From Ananas comosus (taxonomy: Eukaryota > Streptophyta > Magnoliopsida > Poales > Bromeliaceae), in contig NC_033622.1 of assembly GCF_001540865.1 (NCBI RefSeq), positions 468,220 to 532,219 of the forward strand: a DNA stretch of 64,000 nt, in the 5' to 3' direction. A program made the position numbers and the translations under genes. Every line of letters begins with the position of its first letter. Position 1 is the stretch's first letter. The notes beneath the pieces were generated by a model. It was not told where the DNA came from and made no database searches. It was given only the letters and a program-made list of their open reading frames with translations. Positions 59,101 to 64,000 of the stretch are shown in pieces.

Positions 59101-62100
59101 ACACTTACTAATTGTAGGTCTGTAGTTACAATATTTAAAGCAAATAAGTGGTAGCCAATCAAATTTTAAGGACCAGTGAACTCAACAAGGGAAAAATAAA
59201 CATATTTGGACCTGTCTCCCAATCTGCAACTTTTGGTCTTACAATTTTTTGAGATTTTTGAGAACTTCTGGTCCACTTAAGCTTCTCCAACTTGGGAAGG
59301 TCTTGTAATATTAAAAGACTGTCCATGCCACAATTTCTTTTTTGACATCCTCTTGCAATAGAGGAGTGCTTTCTAAATTATCTGTAAACTATATTTGTGG
59401 ATTATGTTATCTAACTTTTTATTTTTCATGTGCTTCAATTGTATTCAGAGTGTAAGTGAAGGATGGTATGATGGTGGAAGCATTGCTTTTGCTGTTATTC
59501 TTGTTATACTTGTTACAGGTAATATTATCTATCCTACATGTCATTTATCGTTTTACCTTCATTCATGCATTTCTTGTCTTGTTATTTGTGCCTGACATGC
59601 TAGCAACTTTTTCTGTCAATTTTTGTGCTTATGAAGCAATTATTATTATTTTAAGTCAACTGAAGGACAATTTCAGTTTCTTACTTGTGTCATTTAAGGT
59701 TGAACACTTAGCCAAAAATTTAGTGGATTTTAATTTTTTGAACTAATTTTTCTCAAACACAAAACTACAGCAGCATGTTTCTTAACTTAGTTTGGTTATG
59801 ATAAATTCTAACCAACATGGGAGAAGAAATAGAAATTCTTCTTTGGGTTATATTTCTCAAATTAATGTGTATTAATATGTAGATTCTTATGCTAGTGTTA
59901 ATGAAGCTGAGGATTTCAATTGTTGGAAGTGTTGTGCAAGCCAGAAAATATTTTTCTTATAGTGATTTATGATGTTTTTCCAAATATATGCCAATTTGCA
60001 AGAGTGTTTACTTGAAGGAATGAATAAAGCCATTATCGTATACAGGTTAGTACAGAGTATAGACTGTCTTTTGAAGTATCATGTAAATAAGCAGTGAGTT
60101 AAGGTAGGTTGAAATGTCCTAGATGTAGCCACTAGTTAATTGTTTTTTTCTTTTTTTTTTCTCTGTCATGTTAGTCAGTCGAATTGCTTATGGTGTAAGA
60201 TGAGGCACTCTGTCGATATCACAATTACTGATCAGTTTAAATTAGACATTAGTTGTTCTATCTCTGCATGCAAGTGTTTTATTTGCCTCCTTTTCAATCT
60301 CAAATTCTGTTTTTGAAAAGTTTGGTGAAGCTTTTTTTTGCTCTGGATAAGATCCACAAAACACCTTGTGTTTGTATTTGAGAATCAGGATGCTCGGTGA
60401 CATTGAGGAGCATCTTCATGAGTTCCTGTTGGAAATTGTTGAGTATCATCATAAATTCCTTGATGCTTTGTGAATTTTTATTGCTGTACTATGATGATTG
60501 TTGCTCATGGAAATCTTCTTGTTTTCTAAAATTGATAAACTTGTGATATGAGAAATTGGAATAATGATAACATACTATTTTCCTTTTTGTTGATGTTCCC
60601 TTTCTCTGGACGCAAATATTTCCATTCAACTCATGAAAATTGTGGAACTGCACCATGTTAGGCTTTTAATTGGTGGGTACTATAATATAATATACATTAA
60701 TTCACTGGACTGCATTTTTTTTTGTTCTTGTTCTTCCTCTTTTCCCCCCCATTCCTCAGCAATCAGTGATTACAGACAATCTCTACAGTTCCAAGTTCTG
60801 AATGAAGAGAAACAAAATATACAGTTGGAGGTGTGTATGGTTGCGTGAGAATGCTTATCTGAATTTATTTCTTTTCTAGTTATGCAATTTGTGTTTTGCA
60901 AGTAGGACTGTTTAATAAGCTACTGTGCAATACTTAGGTGATCAGAGGCGGTCGAAGGATTGAAACTTCAATATTTGATCTTGTTGTTGGTGACGTTGTT
61001 CCCCTTAAAATTGGTGATCAAGTAAGGAGACGACCAAGAGTTTTTAAGTAAATAGGTTTCTATTGTTCCATTTTCCTAACTTCTTTGCATTCTTTGCATG
61101 TTTTATAAGGTTCCTGCTGACGGCATTCTGATTTCTGGTCATTCTCTTGCAATTGATGAATCGAGTATGACTGGAGAAGCTAAGATTGTGAGTCTTCCAC
61201 CATGTCTAACCTAAAGATTATTTTTATATGTATTGAGATGTTCCGGTATGAAAACAGTATTTTTCTTTTTGACAGGTCCATAAGGATCAAAAGGCACCCT
61301 TTTTGATGTCTGGCTGCAAAGTTGCTGATGGCTATGGTACAATGTTGGTCAGTATATGAATCTAAAAGGGTATTTTGTGTGATATGATATTGTTGTATAA
61401 GATGCACCATGTAGTGCGGATATGAATATGTTCTGAATGGCACAGTTCTTTTTATGCGAAAGAAATGCTAAATGCGCTTTTCCCTCTCATTAGCACATAG
61501 ATAGATTTCTTTAGTTGGAAATGTTGTTTGTCAACATTTATGCCGGCATCATAGCAACTCAAGATACCATTTATAGTACTAATTTAATTGATAGATAGAA
61601 AGATTTGCTATTTTTCTACCCTGCTAGGTTCTCGGAAGAGCTCTAGAGATAATAATTATATTTCGATGTGAATATACTGAATTATGCAAATGCAGTGTTC
61701 AAATATTGGTTTCGCTTTTCAAATGCTAACTATAATCGGTTAGTGGAATGTGGTAGGCTGCATGAGCATTTCTGCAATTTGAAAACTAAACTATCCTGAT
61801 TCCAATGCTTCTTCAGTTATCCACTTGTTTGCTTCATCCTTCTGAATAATTATGATTATTTGATATTTCATATTTTTTTGGACTTCTTTTCTCAGGCTAT
61901 TTCTTTTGGTTTTTATTTGTCGCTTTTTTTTAAAAAAACTTCTTCTACTTTTACATCAAGGTATCTGCTGTTGGAATCAATACTGAATGGGGTCTATTGA
62001 TGGCCAACATATCCGAGGATAATGGTGAAGAAACTCCCTTGCAGGTTTTATCTGTTCGCAATATAAGATGGTCTTTTAATTGCAAATAGTCGTGATGTGG

Positions 62101-64000
62101 ATAAGACCTTACACTGATATTGCTCTAGTGACTATTTCCTTTTTCCCTGCAAAATAGGTGCGGCTGAATGGTGTTGCTACTTTTATTGGTATGGTAGGGT
62201 TGACAGTTGCTGGGGCGGTCCTTGTAGTCCTGTGGATCAGGTATGTAAAGTGGTTATCAATACAATAGTACAATGGACATGTAATAACAAATTCTCTCTC
62301 TAAAATTTTTCAGATACTTTACCGGACATACTAAGAATCCTGATGGAACTGCTCAGTTTATAAAGGGAAAGACAAGTGTAAAGGAAGCATTCAATGGAGC
62401 TATTAAAATCTTGACTGTTGCAGTATGTTTTATCAGAATGATTATTAGGAAATAGTATGTTATTTTGCTTTAGTGGCTTACTTTTTTTGACTGTTACTAG
62501 GTAACTATTGTCGTCGTCGCAGTGCCTGAAGGGCTTCCTTTGGCTGTAACCTTAACGTATGGAACTCTTACATCTTTACATAGTTTTTTTGTGAAGCTTA
62601 CTTTCACTTTTGGCCTGCATGTAGATTATTTATGTATTTATTTATATGTACATTTATTTGGTTATTCATTCTTGTTCTTCAGCCTAGCATATTCAATGCG
62701 AAAAATGATGAGAGACAAGGCCCTGGTAAATATAACTACTAATTTTGTACAAGTAACGTTCTTTAGTTGCAAAGGAAGTACTTCGAATAAGACTGCCTTG
62801 TCACAGGTTCGCAGGCTTTCATCTTGTGAAACAATGGGATCAGCAACAACAATTTGCAGTGACAAGACTGGGACTCTGACCTTAAATCAGGTTTGGCTAT
62901 TGCTGTTTACCTGCTATTACCTCTCTCTTTTTTTTTTTTTGTTTGTGGGGGCAGGTGCGGGGGGATTTGGACACCCTAAATTAAGCTCATTATTCCAAAA
63001 TGGGTCCCCGAATGTAAATTTTTTTGGATTTGAATCCTCCAACTAATATGTTATTTGTTTTCGGTGGTCAGCTTCTGTCAAACTGGACGGTTTTGCATTG
63101 CAAGCTTATAGAATTCTGTCAAGTTAAAAAATTTTCTGTTATGTTACAGAATGTTCCAGCAAAAAAGTTTATAGTGACCATTAGCTCTAAGGGAACCTTG
63201 TGTAAATTGCAGTGTTCAGAGCCAAAAAAGATGAACTTCAAGGACCGGCTTCTACCTAAGTTGGGGATGGCCCAAACATGTTAACCTTTTATATTTTGAA
63301 AGTTTAGTCAGTGTTTAACATGGATTGTCACAGAATCCTTTTGATTTATGGATTTAGTTTTCTACAATTGCGCTTATAAACAATAGAACGTTTATCCTAA
63401 TGATGTAGATGACAGTTGTGGAGGCTTATGTTGGCGGAACGAAGTTAGATCTTCCAGAGAATACTAAAGTGTTGTCAGCAGCTGCATCTTCTGTAGTGAT
63501 TGAAGGCATTGCTCAGAATACAACAGGCAGTGTTTTTGAGCCAGAGGTGAATGTCTCTTTCTTATTTCTACTTGCTATGGAAAGTTTTTATTGCATAATT
63601 TCTGATTTGTCTTTAACGTATTACTTGTCCTCTTAATCTAACCTAGATATGGTCAGCTGCAACAGGGCAAAATTTAGTACTAATTGGTAATCTGGATTCT
63701 GGACGTTAACTGTTAAGGCTGTTTGATTTGATAATGATTTCTAGCGAGATGAGCAGATGCTCCTAGACTTGGGTCCAACAGTGATTTTCTCTTGTAAAGA
63801 TAGTCCAATATAAAATTGAAGTAGCTTCTTCAAACTCATAGAAGATTGTATAATCAGGAACTATATGTTGACGCACATTCTTACCTTGCAAGCCCCTTAG
63901 ACTAGTGAACTGCACCCTTTTTCCTAATACAAAAGTTATTTTTGTAAAATTGGTTGTATGGCTGCATTGAAAGCATGAGTTGGTATGGATGGCATTCAAC
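56122..64000 (+). CDS. ACA: Autoinhibited plasma-membrane-type Ca2+-ATPase (ACA8/ACA10 group), 3' end outside window
   Basis: Eighteen exons in the window: 56122-56283, 57511-57627, 57710-57752, 58270-58382, 58463-58594, 58705-58794, 59449-59518, 60760-60830, 60938-61021, 61110-61187, 61276-61347, 61961-62044, 62158-62240, 62314-62422, 62501-62556, 62683-62725, 62807-62890, 63409-63546; 543 residues of a protein usually near 1070. This P2B pump uses ATP to expel Ca2+. The N terminus has a Gly run and the calmodulin-binding autoinhibitory helix RRWRQAALVLNASRRFRYTL (about 51-70). TM1 is LTLIILMVAAVISLALG; TM2 follows GWYDGGS. The actuator loop reads MTGEAK (E317) where TGES is usual. TM4 has the Ca2+ site PEGLP (445-449), and the phosphorylated Asp is D488 in DKTGT. 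The nucleotide-binding and C-terminal halves lie beyond 64000. No exon is recognised after 63546, so the window ends in an intron. Confidence 0.95.
57054..57413. mobile_element. MITE with ~110-bp inverted arms in ACA intron 1
   Basis: The left arm (AAAAATATATGAAACATATC, CCATTTTGATTCAACTTC, AACCTTTTAATTTAT) and the reverse complement of the right arm (AAAAATGAATATATATGAAC, CCATTTTGAATCAACTAC, AATCTTTCAATTTATC) align over about 110 bases and include TTTAATGGCC on both. It is related in layout to the element at 3821-4160. Confidence 0.7.
58383..58462 (+). other. GC-AG intron of the Ca2+-ATPase gene
   Basis: The donor GGAGGG|GCAAGT and acceptor TTGCACAG|GTTAAAG give the conserved peptide EYGGVKGLAKMLKSN with phase kept. 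No GT donor nearby yields this join. GCAAGT otherwise matches the donor consensus, as is typical for GC-AG introns. Confidence 0.85.

Noticed and set aside
1..64000. CRISPR arrays, operons or prophage-like content
   Set aside because: Genes are intron-containing plant genes. No regularly spaced palindromic repeats with unique spacers are seen.
63547..64000. A further ACA exon before the window end
   Set aside because: No stretch reads as the expected continuation of the nucleotide-binding domain with splice sites. It is treated as an unfinished intron.

Overview
The window is plant nuclear DNA. It has AT-rich intergenic space, GT-AG introns, long (GA)n, (CT)n and (TA)n tracts, and plant-specific protein families. 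The GC-rich first exons of the SERRATE and Ca2+-ATPase genes suggest a monocot, possibly a non-grass commelinid such as pineapple; the species is a guess. Four single N bases (7924, 9287, 40565, 48867) look like contig joins, and at least one sits inside a duplicated contig end.

Layout: 1-9.4 kb is intergenic, with microsatellites, a SINE and inverted-repeat elements. 9.43-13.10 kb (+) is a three-exon SMXL (ClpB-like, EAR-motif) regulator. 13.1-18.1 kb has no gene I recognise. 18.08-30.98 kb (-) is a 20-exon CLEC16A-family gene (TT9/GFS9) with a solo LTR and a hAT-like element in its introns. 31.0-34.8 kb is a divergent intergenic region holding a compact LTR retrotransposon that carries only a damaged gag-like ORF. 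34.77-41.91 kb (+) is SERRATE in 12 exons. 43.34-47.71 kb (+) is a ZNT9-like cation diffusion facilitator (MTPC4) in 13 exons. 49.02-49.26 kb (+) is an intronless 80-aa Cys-rich protein. 49.3-56.1 kb is a repeat nest with an intact SINE and several long-inverted-repeat MITEs. From 56.12 kb (+) to the window edge runs the first half (18 exons) of a plasma-membrane-type autoinhibited Ca2+-ATPase (ACA8/ACA10 group).

The genes are unrelated single-copy type genes and do not form a pathway: hormone/phloem-type regulation, vacuolar trafficking, small-RNA processing, zinc transport and calcium efflux. Exon phases were followed by hand through every multi-exon gene and stay open from start to stop (or to the window edge for ACA), so all look intact. 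I found no wholly new system. The most interesting items are the gag-only LTR element with its primer site and internal tandem repeat, a solo LTR with a perfect 5-bp target duplication, a SINE with a perfect 17-bp duplication, a GC-AG intron in the Ca2+-ATPase, competing in-frame acceptors in MTPC4, and the duplicated sequence at the SMXL start, which is probably an assembly error.
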